Assembly (NCBI RefSeq): GCF_024585165.1
Contig: NZ_CP029008.1
Coordinates: 6,591,501-6,655,500 of the forward strand
Reading direction: 5' to 3'
Length of the DNA stretch: 64,000 nt
Origin: Bradyrhizobium sp. WBOS07
Lineage (GTDB): Bacteria; Pseudomonadota; Alphaproteobacteria; Rhizobiales; Xanthobacteraceae
Shown here: in pieces, positions 1 to 7,830 of the stretch
How positions within the stretch are numbered: the stretch's first letter is position 1
Layout of the letters: each line of letters starts with the position of its first letter
The notes under the pieces: generated by a model
The model's database searches: none
Told to the model about the DNA's origin: nothing
What the model saw: the letters and a program-made list of their open reading frames with translations, nothing else
Position numbers and translations under genes: made by a program

Positions 1-193
1 GAACGAGGTGTTCTCGCAGGCCTCCAAGCGCACGCTGCCGGCCTCCGGCATCGGCACGGTCGGCGAAAAGGCGGCAACGGCCATCGCCGACTTCATCGTC
101 GTCGACATGTTCGCCAATTACTGCACCGGCACCAAGGATGTGAAGGGCGCGATGGCGGAAGCCGAGCGCCAGCTGAAGCGCATCTATCGCTAG
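1..193 (+). CDS. C-terminal end of an ABC sugar solute-binding protein (partial)
   Basis: The reading frame is already open at the left edge and stops at TAG 191-193, so only about the last 63 residues are present. These include segments such as TVGEKAATAIADFIV and a C-terminal amphipathic run ending AERQLKRIYR, which is typical of the last helices of type 1 extracellular solute-binding proteins of carbohydrate ABC importers. The assignment rests mainly on context: two MalF/MalG-type permease genes follow directly in the same direction. The protein would act in the periplasm and deliver the substrate to the two permeases. The GTG at position 8 is internal and is not a start. The family is inferred, since the ligand-binding domain lies outside the window. 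Confidence 0.7.
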   Translation, partial: NEVFSQASKRTLPASGIGTVGEKAATAIADFIVVDMFANYCTGTKDVKGAMAEAERQLKRIYR

Positions 194-201
194 GCATCAC
201 G

Positions 202-229
202 GAGCGGGCGGCCGTCGTGCCGCCCGCTC
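202..229 (+). promoter_or_regulatory. Intercistronic hairpin between binding protein and permease genes
   Basis: A perfect 11-bp inverted repeat, GAGCGGGCGGC (202-212) and GCCGCCCGCTC (219-229), has a 6-nt loop. It begins 8 nt after the stop of the binding-protein gene and ends 28 nt before the permease start. No T-run follows. Such stems after the binding-protein gene are known to protect the upstream mRNA 3' end or partly attenuate the permease genes, which gives more binding protein than permease. The stem is seen; the role is inferred. Confidence 0.6.
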
Positions 230-257
230 GTCAACATTTCGATCAGGGATATCGGGC

Positions 258-1211
258 ATGGCTGATGTCGCAATTCCCCGGGCCAAGCCTCAGATGAGCG
301 AGGACAGCGCCTGGATCCAGCTCAAACACAACCGCAACTGGCTCGGCTTCTGGTTCATGGTGCCGGCCATGGCCTTCCTGATCTTCTTCCTGGCCTATCC
401 GCTGGGGCTTGGCATCTGGCTGTCCTTCACCGACACCCGCATCGGCAGGGTCGGGCAGTTCGTCGCTACCGAGAATTATGAGTGGCTGTGGGACGATTCC
501 ATCTTCTGGCTGTCGGTGTTCAACACGCTGCTCTACACCTTCATCGCCAGTGCCCTCAAATTCGCGATCGGGCTCTATCTCGCGCTGCTGCTGAACGAGA
601 ACATGCCGTTCAAGGCGATGCTGCGTGCGATGGTCCTGATCCCCTTCATCGTGCCGACGGTGCTCTCGGCGTTGGCGTTCTGGTGGATCTTCGATTCGCA
701 ATTCTCGATCATCTCCTGGTCGCTGAGGCATCTCGGCCTGATCGATCAGAACATCAACTTCCTCGGCGACACGACCTGGGCACGCATCTGCGTGATCTTC
801 GCCAACATCTGGCGCGGCGTGCCGTTCGTGGCGATCACGCTGCTCGCCGGCCTGCAGACGGTGTCGCCGTCGCTCTATGAGGCCGCGACGCTCGACGGCG
901 CGACGCGCTGGCAGAATTTCCGCTACATCACCTATCCGCTGCTGACCCCGATCATCGCCGTCGTGATGACCTTCTCGGTGCTGTTCACCTTCACCGACTT
1001 CCAGCTGATCTGGGCGATGACGCGCGGCGGCCCGGTCAATGCCACCCATCTGATGGCGACGCTGTCCTATCAGCGCGCGATCATCGCCGGGCAGCTCGGC
1101 GAGGGTGCGGCGATCTCCAGTGCCATGATTCCGTTCCTGCTCGCTGCGATCATGGTGTCCTGGTTCGGCCTGCAGCGCCGCAAGTGGCAACAGGGGGAGA
1201 ACAATGACTGA
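258..1211 (+). CDS. ABC sugar transporter permease, MalF/UgpA type
   Basis: This 317-residue inner-membrane permease belongs to the carbohydrate ABC importers of the binding-protein-dependent type. After a soluble N-terminal stretch, hydrophobic segments begin near residue 35 (WFMVPAMAFLIFFLAYPLGL) and continue through about six spans. The cytoplasmic EAA loop, which contacts the ATPase, is visible as YEAATLDGATRWQNF near residue 207. The ATG at 258 follows a purine-rich stretch (CAGGGA near 244) and fits the family start. The gene is the first of a pair with the permease at 1293. No ATPase gene follows, so a shared MsmX/UgpC-like ATPase is probably encoded elsewhere. The substrate is probably a sugar or sugar acid, judged from the downstream KDG-kinase-like and aldolase genes. 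Confidence 0.9.
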   Translation: MADVAIPRAKPQMSEDSAWIQLKHNRNWLGFWFMVPAMAFLIFFLAYPLGLGIWLSFTDTRIGRVGQFVATENYEWLWDDSIFWLSVFNTLLYTFIASALKFAIGLYLALLLNENMPFKAMLRAMVLIPFIVPTVLSALAFWWIFDSQFSIISWSLRHLGLIDQNINFLGDTTWARICVIFANIWRGVPFVAITLLAGLQTVSPSLYEAATLDGATRWQNFRYITYPLLTPIIAVVMTFSVLFTFTDFQLIWAMTRGGPVNATHLMATLSYQRAIIAGQLGEGAAISSAMIPFLLAAIMVSWFGLQRRKWQQGENND

Positions 1212-1303
1212 TCTCCGCACTGTTTCCGTCTCTTTTGCGCGAACGGGGCAAGCCCCGCGCGCGCTGCCGCAAGTGGCAACAGGGAGAGAACAATGACTGA
1301 TCT
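1177..1303 (+). repeat. 38-nt direct repeat duplicating the start region of the second permease
   Basis: Two 38-nt copies, 1177-1214 and 1266-1303, differ at one base (AGGGGGAG versus AGGGAGAG). They begin GCCGCAAGTGGCAACAGGG and end with AACAATGACTGATCT. Each copy carries the end of the first permease frame, a Shine-Dalgarno-like purine run and an ATG. The 51 nt between them (1215-1265) include the perfect hairpin GGGGCAAGCCCC. The arrangement looks like a local duplication of the translation-initiation region. Confidence 0.85.
1204..1296 (+). CDS. Possible 30-residue leader ORF created by the duplicated start site
   Basis: ATG 1204 has the same upstream purine run as the real permease start. 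It opens a 30-codon frame, beginning MTDLRTVSVSFARTG, that ends at TGA 1294-1296 and so overlaps the permease ATG at 1293 in the arrangement ATGA. Ribosomes that start here would terminate exactly at the permease start, so the ORF could couple its translation. No homologue is recognised. The ORF may simply be a by-product of the 38-nt duplication rather than a selected gene. Confidence 0.4.
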   Translation: MTDLRTVSVSFARTGQAPRALPQVATGREQ

Positions 1304-2216
1304 TCCCGCCGCCAAGGTCGATCTCAAGGGCGTCCTGTCGGCGTCCGCGCGGGTCGATAACAGCGAAGGCATGAGCTACCTGCAGTCGGTGCCGCGCCGG
1401 CTCGTGACGCTGTACCTGCCGCTCGCAATCATCGTCGTGGTCCTCCTGTTTCCGTTCTACTGGATGGCGCTGACCTCGGTGAAGCCGGACGAGCAGTTGC
1501 TCGACCTCGACAAGTACAACCCGTTCTGGACCTGGAACCCGACCTTCAAGCACTTCCACAAGCTGTTGTTCGAGAGCTACTATCCGTACTGGCTCTGGAA
1601 CACGATGTACGTGGCGATCTGCGCCACCATTCTCTCGATCATCGCCTCGGTGCTGGCTGCCTACGCTATCGTGCGCCTGCGCTACAAGGGTGCCAATCTG
1701 GTCGGCGGGCTGATCTTCCTCGCCTACCTGGTGCCGCCGTCGATCCTGTTCATCCCGCTCGCCACCGTCGTGTTTCAGTACGGCCTGTTCGACTCGCCGC
1801 TGGCGCTGATCCTGACCTATCCGACCATCCTGATCCCGTTCTCGACCTGGCTCTTGATGGGCTATTTCAAGACCATCCCGTTCGAGCTCGAGGAATGCGC
1901 GCTGATCGACGGGGCGAGCCGCTGGCAGATCCTGATCAAGATCGTGCTGCCGCTCGCCATCCCCGGCCTGATCTCGGCTTTCATCTTCTGCTTCACGCTG
2001 TGCTGGAACGAGTTCATCTACGCGTTGACGTTCCTGCAGTCGACCAGCAACAAGACGGTGCCGGTCGCGATCGTCAACGAGTTCGTGGACGGCGACATCT
2101 ACCGCTGGGGCTCGCTGATGGCGGGAGCCCTGGCCGGCTCGCTGCCGCTCGTCATCCTTTACGCCTTCTTCGTGGAGCATTATGTGTCCGCGATGACCGG
2201 CGCCGTGAAGGAATGA
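1293..2216 (+). CDS. ABC sugar transporter permease, MalG/UgpE type
   Basis: This is a 307-residue partner permease. A soluble N-terminus of about 40 residues precedes the first span (YLPLAIIVVVLLFPFYWMAL). The typical MalG periplasmic loop and further spans follow, with the EAA loop ECALIDGASRWQILIK near residue 202 and the conserved CWNEFIYALTF segment near the end. The chosen ATG 1293 has AGGGAGAG 7-8 nt upstream. An almost identical start region lies 89 nt upstream at 1204, left by a duplication, and would give a different frame that stops at 1296. The gene pairs with the permease at 258 to form the heterodimeric channel. The ATPase subunit is not in the window. Confidence 0.9.
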   Translation: MTDLPAAKVDLKGVLSASARVDNSEGMSYLQSVPRRLVTLYLPLAIIVVVLLFPFYWMALTSVKPDEQLLDLDKYNPFWTWNPTFKHFHKLLFESYYPYWLWNTMYVAICATILSIIASVLAAYAIVRLRYKGANLVGGLIFLAYLVPPSILFIPLATVVFQYGLFDSPLALILTYPTILIPFSTWLLMGYFKTIPFELEECALIDGASRWQILIKIVLPLAIPGLISAFIFCFTLCWNEFIYALTFLQSTSNKTVPVAIVNEFVDGDIYRWGSLMAGALAGSLPLVILYAFFVEHYVSAMTGAVKE

Positions 2217-2281
2217 TCGCGGGCTTTGCCGAGTGCGCGCCAGGAGCGGCGCGCTCCGGCCAATGACAAGGAGTTGAGCTC

Positions 2282-3268
2282 TTGCACATTCTGGTTCTGG
2301 GCGCCGCCGGCATGGTCGGCCGCAAACTCTGTGAACGGCTGCTGCGCGACGGTCGGCTCGGCAACAGCGACATCGCGAAGCTGACCATGCATGACGTGGT
2401 CGAGCCGAAGCCGCCGGAGAAGGCCGGTTTCCCCGTCGAGACGATGTCGGGCGATTTCGCCGTGCCGGGCGCCGCCGAGAAGCTGATCGCCGGCCGTCCG
2501 GACGTGATCTTCCATCTGGCTGCGATCGTCTCCGGCGAAGCCGAGCTCGATTTCGACAAGGGCTACCGCATCAATCTCGACGGCACGCGGATGCTGCTCG
2601 ATGCGATCAGGCTCGTTGGCGGCGGCTACAAGCCGCGCGTGGTGTTCACGTCCTCGATCGCGGTGTTCGGCGCGCCGTTCCCGGATGCGATCGGCGACGA
2701 GTTCTTCCACACCCCGCTGCTCAGCTACGGCACGCAGAAGGCGATCGGCGAATTGCTGCTGGCCGACTATTCCCGTCGCGGCTTCCTCGACGGCATCGGC
2801 ATCCGCCTGCCGACCATCTGCATCCGGCCCGGCCTGCCCAACAAGGCGGCCTCCGGCTTCTTCTCCAACATCCTGCGCGAGCCGCTGGCCGGCAAGGAAG
2901 CGGTGCTCCCGGTGTCCGAGGATGTCCGTCACTGGCACGCCACGCCGCGCTCGGCCGTCGGCTTCCTGCTCCATGCCGGCACCATGGATCTCGCCGCCGT
3001 CGGCCCGCGCCGCAACCTGACCATGCCGGGCCTGTCGGCCACGGTCGGCGAGCAGATCGCGGCCCTGAAGCGCGTGGCCGGCGAGAAGGTCGCCGCCCGC
3101 ATCAAGCGCGAGCCCGATCCCTTCATCGTCGGCATCGTCGGCGGCTGGCCGCGCAATTTCAGCCCGAAGCGGGCGCTCGAGCTCGGCTTCACCACCGCCG
3201 AGAAGACCTTCGACGATATCATCCGCATTCATATCGAAGACGAGCTCGGCGGCAATTTCGTCGCCTGA
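2282..3268 (+). CDS. NAD-dependent epimerase/dehydratase family dehydrogenase, DenD (D-erythronate dehydrogenase)-like
   Basis: This 328-residue extended SDR has the N-terminal dinucleotide motif GAAGMVGRK and the catalytic YGTQK (Tyr-x-x-x-Lys) near residue 149, preceded by the TSSIAVFG serine strand. The segments RLPTICIRPG and NKAASGFFSNILREP resemble the DenD/D-erythronate 2-dehydrogenase family. The start is TTG at 2282 with AAGGAG at 2268-2273, 8 nt upstream; no ATG fits better. The gene sits between the ABC permeases and a KDG-kinase-like gene, so it probably oxidises an aldonate or related sugar acid imported by the transporter. Erythronate pathways normally use OtnK-type kinases, which are absent here. 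The exact substrate is therefore open, and uronate dehydrogenase-like activity is an alternative. Confidence 0.75.
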   Translation: MHILVLGAAGMVGRKLCERLLRDGRLGNSDIAKLTMHDVVEPKPPEKAGFPVETMSGDFAVPGAAEKLIAGRPDVIFHLAAIVSGEAELDFDKGYRINLDGTRMLLDAIRLVGGGYKPRVVFTSSIAVFGAPFPDAIGDEFFHTPLLSYGTQKAIGELLLADYSRRGFLDGIGIRLPTICIRPGLPNKAASGFFSNILREPLAGKEAVLPVSEDVRHWHATPRSAVGFLLHAGTMDLAAVGPRRNLTMPGLSATVGEQIAALKRVAGEKVAARIKREPDPFIVGIVGGWPRNFSPKRALELGFTTAEKTFDDIIRIHIEDELGGNFVA

Positions 3269-3291
3269 TCTCTGACTGAGCGGGCCTGGTG

Positions 3292-4260
3292 ATGGCGAGC
3301 GTTGCTTGCATCGGCGAATGCATGGTCGAGCTCCGGCAGGCGCAGGGCGGCGCGTCCGCCGGGCAGGGGGGCGGGCTTTATTCACGCGGCTTCGGCGGCG
3401 ATACCCTCAACACTGCCGTCTATCTGGCGCGGCTCGAGGTCAAGGTCGACTATCTCACCGCGCTCGGCGACGATGCCCTGAGCGACGAGATGATCGCGGC
3501 CTGGATGAGCGAAGGCGTCGGCACGAGGCGCGTCGTGCGGCTGGCCGGCAAGCTGCCCGGCCTCTACATGATCCAGCTCGATGCCAAGGGCGAGCGCCAG
3601 TTCTTTCACTGGCGCGACAGCGCGGCGGCGCGCCAGCTGATGAACCTGCCGGAGACCGACGAGCTGCTCAACTCGCTGATGAGCTACGACATCGTCTATC
3701 TCTCCGCGATCACGCTCTCGATCTACGATGCGCCGGGGCGCGAGCGCCTGTTCGCGGCGATCAGGCGTGCGCGCCTGCTCGGCACCCGCTTCGTGTTCGA
3801 CACCAATTTCCGTGCGCGGGGATGGCCGGACCGCGACATCGCGCGGGAGGTGTTCGCGTCGGCGTTTGCGGTCGCCGACATCGTGCTGACCTCGACCGAG
3901 GATCTGCTCGCGCTCTATCCCGGCGAGAGCAACGACCAGCTGATGGCGCGCATTCCGGCGCCCGAGTTGGTGTTCCGCCTCGCCGAGCCGGTCAGCCTGC
4001 TGCGCTTCCCCGGCGGTACGAGCGAGGTCCGCGCCGAACCGATGTCCAAGCCGGTCGTCGACACCACCGCGGCCGGCGACAGCTTTGCCGCCGCCTACAT
4101 TGCCGCCCGGCTCGCCGGTTCCGATCCGGTCGAGGCCGCTCAGGCCGGGCATCGCCTCGCCAGCGTCGTGATCTGCTATCCCGGCGCCATCATTCCGGGC
4201 TATGCCATGCCGCCGAAGAAGCGGCACCGGCCGCCGGTCTCGCGTCAAGCGACCAAGTGA
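3292..4260 (+). CDS. kdgK: PfkB-family sugar kinase, probably 2-keto-3-deoxygluconate kinase
   Basis: The protein has about 322 residues and a ribokinase/PfkB fold. Visible features are the N-terminal IGECMVEL strand, the substrate-side GGDTLNTAVYLARL motif near residue 34, FDTNFRARGW near residue 174 (typical of KDG kinases), and the ATP/anion-hole motif DTTAAGDSFAAAYIA near residue 256 with its catalytic Asp. It should phosphorylate 2-keto-3-deoxygluconate to KDPG, the substrate of the aldolase encoded 11 nt downstream. A GTG at 3289 directly precedes ATG 3292 and the choice between them is uncertain. The kinase and aldolase pair points to a lower Entner-Doudoroff route fed by the upstream importer and dehydrogenase. 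The dehydratase that would make KDG is not in the window. Confidence 0.85.
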   Translation: MASVACIGECMVELRQAQGGASAGQGGGLYSRGFGGDTLNTAVYLARLEVKVDYLTALGDDALSDEMIAAWMSEGVGTRRVVRLAGKLPGLYMIQLDAKGERQFFHWRDSAAARQLMNLPETDELLNSLMSYDIVYLSAITLSIYDAPGRERLFAAIRRARLLGTRFVFDTNFRARGWPDRDIAREVFASAFAVADIVLTSTEDLLALYPGESNDQLMARIPAPELVFRLAEPVSLLRFPGGTSEVRAEPMSKPVVDTTAAGDSFAAAYIAARLAGSDPVEAAQAGHRLASVVICYPGAIIPGYAMPPKKRHRPPVSRQATK

Positions 4261-4271
4261 ATCGAGATCCC

Positions 4272-4922
4272 ATGCCCACGACTGCCCAACAGAACCACCT
4301 CGTCGCGCTGTTCAGGGACGCGACCGTCATTCCCGTCCTCACCATCGAGCGCATCCAGGACGCCGTGCCGCTGGCGCGCGCGCTGGTCGCCGGCGGAATC
4401 CGCACGCTGGAGGTGACCCTGCGCACATCAGTTGCGATCGAGGCGGCGCGGGCGATGATGGCCGAAGTGCCCGAGGCTGTCGTCGGCATCGGTACGATCC
4501 TCAATCCGGCCGATTTTACCCGTGTCGAGAAGCTCGGCGTTGCCTTCGGCATCAGCCCGGGCCTGACCCCCGATCTCCTCGAGGTCGCGACCCACAGCTC
4601 CCTGCCGTTCGCGCCGGGCATTGCCACAGCGTCCGAGCTGATGATGGCGTTGGCACACGGCTTCGACGTCGCAAAATTCTTCCCGGCCGAGCAGGCCGGC
4701 GGCATCAAGGGCCTGCGCGCGCTCGCCGGTCCGTTCCCGAACGTGCGGTTCTGCCCGACCGGCGGCATCGGCGAGGCCAATGCGGCGAGCTGGCTCGCCG
4801 AGCCCAACGTGGTTGCGGTCGGCGGCTCCTGGCTGTGCCCGACGGCAGAGATCCGGGCCGGGAACTGGGCTGGCATAACAGCCATCTGCCAGCGCACCCT
4901 GAAAGCCCTGAAAGCCGCGTGA
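4272..4922 (+). CDS. eda: 2-dehydro-3-deoxy-phosphogluconate (KDPG/KHG) aldolase
   Basis: This 216-residue class I aldolase cleaves KDPG to pyruvate and glyceraldehyde 3-phosphate. Family motifs are VIPVLTIERIQDAVPLARAL, then LEVTLRT with the catalytic Glu near residue 45, VGIGTILNP, and KFFPAEQAGG, in which the Lys near residue 135 forms the Schiff base. The phosphate-binding FCPTGGIGEANA follows. The frame is open far upstream, but the ATG at 4272, 11 nt after the kinase stop, fits the usual family length of about 210 residues. The gene is the last of the sugar operon. Confidence 0.92.
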   Translation: MPTTAQQNHLVALFRDATVIPVLTIERIQDAVPLARALVAGGIRTLEVTLRTSVAIEAARAMMAEVPEAVVGIGTILNPADFTRVEKLGVAFGISPGLTPDLLEVATHSSLPFAPGIATASELMMALAHGFDVAKFFPAEQAGGIKGLRALAGPFPNVRFCPTGGIGEANAASWLAEPNVVAVGGSWLCPTAEIRAGNWAGITAICQRTLKALKAA

Positions 4923-4952
4923 AGTCTTGCCATCCCTGGGCTAAGACTTAGC
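4922..4952 (+). promoter_or_regulatory. Palindromic region between eda and the thiolase gene
   Basis: The 54 nt between eda and the thiolase contain an inverted repeat AAGTCTT (4922-4928) and AAGACTT (4943-4949). They also contain an overlapping near-perfect palindrome GCTAAGACTTAGC at 4940-4952, with CCCTGGG (4934-4940) able to pair with CCCAGGG just downstream. The elements overlap, so only one can form at a time. This may be an operator for the thiolase gene or the end signal of the sugar operon. There is no T-run. Confidence 0.35.
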
Positions 4953-4982
4953 TCAGGTGAAGACCCCCAGGGAGAGATGACC

Positions 4983-6152
4983 ATGACCGCCAGCATCGTC
5001 GGATGGGCGCATACGCCGTTCGGCAAGTTCGACACCGAAACCGTCGAAAGCCTCATCACCCGCGTTGCCAATGAGGCGCTGGCGGATGCCGGTATTTCGG
5101 CCGGCGATGTCGACGAGATCGTGCTCGGCCATTTCAACGCCGGGTTCTCGCCGCAGGATTTTACCGCCTCGCTGGTGCTCCAGGCCGATCCGAAGCTGCG
5201 CTTCAAGCCGGCGACCCGGGTCGAGAATGCCTGTGCCACGGGATCTGCCGCCGTGCATCAGGGCCTGCGCGCGATTGCCGCAGGCGCGGCCAAGGTCGTG
5301 CTCGTCGTCGGCGTCGAGCAGATGACGCGCACCCCCAGCGCGGAGATCGGCAAGAACCTGCTCAAGGCCTCCTATCTGCCCGAGGACGGTGACACCGTCG
5401 GCGGCTTTGCCGGCGTGTTCGGCAAGATCGCCAGCTCCTACTTCCAGAAATACGGCGACCAGTCCGATGCGCTGGCGCTGATCGCGGCCAAGAACCATAA
5501 GAACGGCGTCGCCAATCCCTTCGCCCAGATGCGCAAGGATTTCGGCTTCGACTTCTGCCGCGCCGAGAGCGAGAAGAACCCTTACGTCGCCGGCCCCCTG
5601 AAGCGCACCGACTGCTCGCTGGTGTCCGACGGCGCCGCGGCGCTGGTGCTGGCCGACGCCGAGACCGCCAAGGGCATGGCCAAGTCGATCGGTTTCCGCG
5701 CCACCGCGCATGCCCAGGACTTCCTGCCGATGAGCAAGCGCGACATCCTCCAGTTCGAGGGCTGCACCGTCGCCTGGCAGCGCGCGCTGGAAAAGGCCGG
5801 TGTGACGCTGTCCGATCTCTCCTTCGTCGAGACCCATGACTGTTTCACGGTCGCCGAGCTGATCGAGTACGAAGCGATGGGCCTGACGCCGAAGGGGCAG
5901 GGCGCCCGTGCCATCAAGGAAGGCTGGACGCTCAAGGACGGCAAGCTGCCGGTCAACCCGTCCGGCGGCCTCAAGGCCAAGGGCCATCCGATCGGTGCCA
6001 CCGGCGTTTCCATGCACGTGATGACCGCGATGCAGCTCGCCGGCCAGGCCCCCGAGGGCATGCAGCTCAAGAACGCCAAGCTCGGCGGCATTTTCAACAT
6101 GGGCGGGGCCGCGGTCGCCAACTACGTCTCCATCCTGGAGCCGCTGAAGTAG
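4983..6152 (+). CDS. Acetyl-CoA acetyltransferase / SCP2-type thiolase
   Basis: The protein has about 389 residues of thiolase fold. The nucleophilic cysteine is present in RVENACATGSAAVHQG near residue 87. The C-terminal part shows THDCFTVAELIEYE, which is typical of SCP2-type thiolases, then SGGLKAKGHPIGATG with the catalytic His, and FNMGGAA in place of the usual CGGGG. It should act in acyl-CoA condensation or thiolysis in the cytosol. Two in-frame ATGs exist at 4977 and 4983. The purine run AGGGAGAG ends right against 4977, so 4983, with a 6-7 nt spacing, is preferred. Unlike the related protein at 7947, it keeps its active-site cysteine. Confidence 0.88.
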   Translation: MTASIVGWAHTPFGKFDTETVESLITRVANEALADAGISAGDVDEIVLGHFNAGFSPQDFTASLVLQADPKLRFKPATRVENACATGSAAVHQGLRAIAAGAAKVVLVVGVEQMTRTPSAEIGKNLLKASYLPEDGDTVGGFAGVFGKIASSYFQKYGDQSDALALIAAKNHKNGVANPFAQMRKDFGFDFCRAESEKNPYVAGPLKRTDCSLVSDGAAALVLADAETAKGMAKSIGFRATAHAQDFLPMSKRDILQFEGCTVAWQRALEKAGVTLSDLSFVETHDCFTVAELIEYEAMGLTPKGQGARAIKEGWTLKDGKLPVNPSGGLKAKGHPIGATGVSMHVMTAMQLAGQAPEGMQLKNAKLGGIFNMGGAAVANYVSILEPLK

Positions 6153-6158
6153 GTCCCT

Positions 6159-6247
6159 CGTAGGGTGGGCAAAGGCGCGTATGCGCAGTGCCCACCTTTT
6201 CCTTGCGTTAGATCATGGTGGGCCCGCTTCGCTTGGCCCACCCTACG
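6159..6247 (+). repeat. Palindromic repeat, family A copy 1
   Basis: The outer arms CGTAGGGTGGGC (6159-6170) and GCCCACCCTACG (6236-6247) are perfect inverted repeats. The inside again contains GTGCCCACC and GGTGGGC, so the element can fold into two side-by-side stems or one long stem. Further copies lie at 34723-34853 and 45543-45632. It is non-coding and fills the gap between the thiolase and the next gene. Confidence 0.85.
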
Positions 6248-6268
6248 GCTCCTAGCAGGGAACGCATC

Positions 6269-6475
6269 ATGAGCACTGACTACGAAGACTCGCTGTCGAT
6301 GGACGCACTCAACGATCGCATCGCGATCCTCGAGGACAATATCCGCCAGCTCATCGAGCAGGCCGCGGCCGCCTCGGGCGAGCAGAGCGAGTCGCGCATC
6401 GCCGACCGGATCAGCCAGCAGAATGACGAGCTCGACCGGCTGCTCAGGATCCGCGAATCCCGCCAGAAGAAATAG
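6269..6475 (+). CDS. Small coiled-coil protein of unknown function
   Basis: This 68-residue acidic protein begins MSTDYEDSLSMDALNDRIA. It has a long run of heptad-like positions (LNDRIAILEDNIRQLIEQAA and ISQQNDELDRLLRIRESR) that predicts one or two alpha-helices forming a coiled coil. The frame is open further upstream to 6215, but that part lies in the palindromic repeat, and the ATG at 6269 preceded by AGGGAACG is the better start. It has no signal peptide or membrane span. It lies between the thiolase and the CoA-transferase in the same direction. I do not recognise a function. Confidence 0.65.
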   Translation: MSTDYEDSLSMDALNDRIAILEDNIRQLIEQAAAASGEQSESRIADRISQQNDELDRLLRIRESRQKK

Positions 6476-6602
6476 CGGCCGGTATCGCCGCGCGGCGCAT
6501 GCGGCCATACGCCGGCCGCCCTTGCGCGCACGGCCTCGCTGTCTTTAGCTGGACCGAATTCGCGGGGCCGCGCCTTGAGCCCTGCGCAATCGGGAGCGAA
6601 CG

Positions 6603-7802
6603 ATGGGGCCGCTGAAGGGCATCAAGGTCATCGACATGACGACCGTGCTGATGGGGCCCTATGCGACCCAGATGCTCGGAGACTACGGTGCCGACGTCAT
6701 CAAGGTGGAATCGCTCGACGGCGACGTCACGCGGCTGATTGGTCCGACGCGCCACGCCGGCATGGGCCCGGTGTTCCTCAACACCAACCGCAGCAAGCGC
6801 TCGATCTGCCTCGATTTGAAGAAGCCCGCCGGCCGCGAGGCCGTGCTGCGGCTTCTGAAGGACGCCGACGTGCTCGTCTACAACGTCCGTCCGCAGGCGA
6901 TGGCGCGGCTTCAGCTCGGCTACGATGTTGTGTCCGCCATCAATCCGCGTCTGGTCTATGCCGGCGTGTTCGGATTCGGCCAGGACGGGCCCTATGCCGC
7001 AAAGCCCGCCTATGACGATCTGATCCAGGGTGCCACGGCCCTTCCGGCGCTGATGGCGCAGACCGGCGACGGTGTGCCGCGCTACGTGCCGAACGCGCTG
7101 GTCGACCGCATCGTCGGCCTCACCGCCGTCGGGGCGATCTGCGCCAGCCTGGTGCATCGCGACCGCACCGGCCGCGGCCAGCGCGTCGACATCCCGATGT
7201 TCGAGACCATGGCCGGCTTCGTCATGGGCGACCACATGGGCGGCCTCACCTACGAGCCGCCGCTGGACAAGGGCGGCTATGCCCGCCACCTCTCGCGCGA
7301 CCGCAGACCCTACAAGACCTCGGACGGCTATCTCAGCGTCATCGTCTACAACGACAAGCAGTGGGAGAACTTCTTCAAGGCGACCGCGCGCGACGACCTG
7401 CGCGCCGATCCCAAATTCGCGACCTTCGCGGGGCGCGCCGCCAACATCGACGTCGTCTACGCCGAGCTCGCGCGCATCTTCGAGACGCGCAGCACGGCCG
7501 AATGGATCGAGCTGCTGACCAAGGCCGACGTGCCGGTGATGCCGATGCACGACCTTGCCTCGATCCTGCACGATCCGCATCTGGAGGCGACGAATTTCTT
7601 CCCGGTCGTGACCCATCCGACGGAAGGTCCGATCCGCAGCATGAAGGTGACGGCAACCTGGTCGGAGACCGAGGCCGAGCCGGTGCGGCTGGCGCCGCGG
7701 CTCAACGAGCACGGCGCGGAGATTTTGCGCGAGCTCGGCTATTCCGCCGACGAGATCGCCGCCATGGTCCGCGATGGCGCGACGCGGTCGGCGCCGGAGT
7801 AG
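6603..7802 (+). CDS. CaiB/BaiF family (class III) CoA-transferase
   Basis: The protein has 399 residues, close to the family norm of about 400. It opens with GPLKGIKVIDMTTVLMGPYATQ, and GADVIKVE follows, both hallmark N-terminal motifs of class III CoA-transferases. NALVDRIVGLTAVGAICASL near residue 165 carries the conserved Asp that forms the acyl anhydride in formyl-CoA and carnitine CoA-transferases. GRGQRVDIPMFETM follows. The start ATG 6603 has GGGAGCGAACG upstream. The enzyme would move CoA between organic acids. Its neighbours are two thiolase-fold proteins and a DUF35 protein, so it probably activates the substrate of a degradative pathway; the acid itself cannot be read from the sequence. 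Confidence 0.9.
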   Translation: MGPLKGIKVIDMTTVLMGPYATQMLGDYGADVIKVESLDGDVTRLIGPTRHAGMGPVFLNTNRSKRSICLDLKKPAGREAVLRLLKDADVLVYNVRPQAMARLQLGYDVVSAINPRLVYAGVFGFGQDGPYAAKPAYDDLIQGATALPALMAQTGDGVPRYVPNALVDRIVGLTAVGAICASLVHRDRTGRGQRVDIPMFETMAGFVMGDHMGGLTYEPPLDKGGYARHLSRDRRPYKTSDGYLSVIVYNDKQWENFFKATARDDLRADPKFATFAGRAANIDVVYAELARIFETRSTAEWIELLTKADVPVMPMHDLASILHDPHLEATNFFPVVTHPTEGPIRSMKVTATWSETEAEPVRLAPRLNEHGAEILRELGYSADEIAAMVRDGATRSAPE

Positions 7803-7830
7803 GGGCGATATGAAAACGGCTCTCTTATCC

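Noticed and set aside
243..2180. 645-codon open frame on the minus strand over the ABC permease genes
   Set aside because: It runs antisense to two clear permeases. Its composition is rich in Arg, His, Asp and Glu with no family motif, as expected from a GC-rich shadow frame.
3306..4922. 538-codon frame that could suggest a kinase-aldolase fusion
   Set aside because: The first part is an Arg/Gly-rich shadow of the kinase gene in another frame. Only the part from ATG 4272 is a real aldolase.
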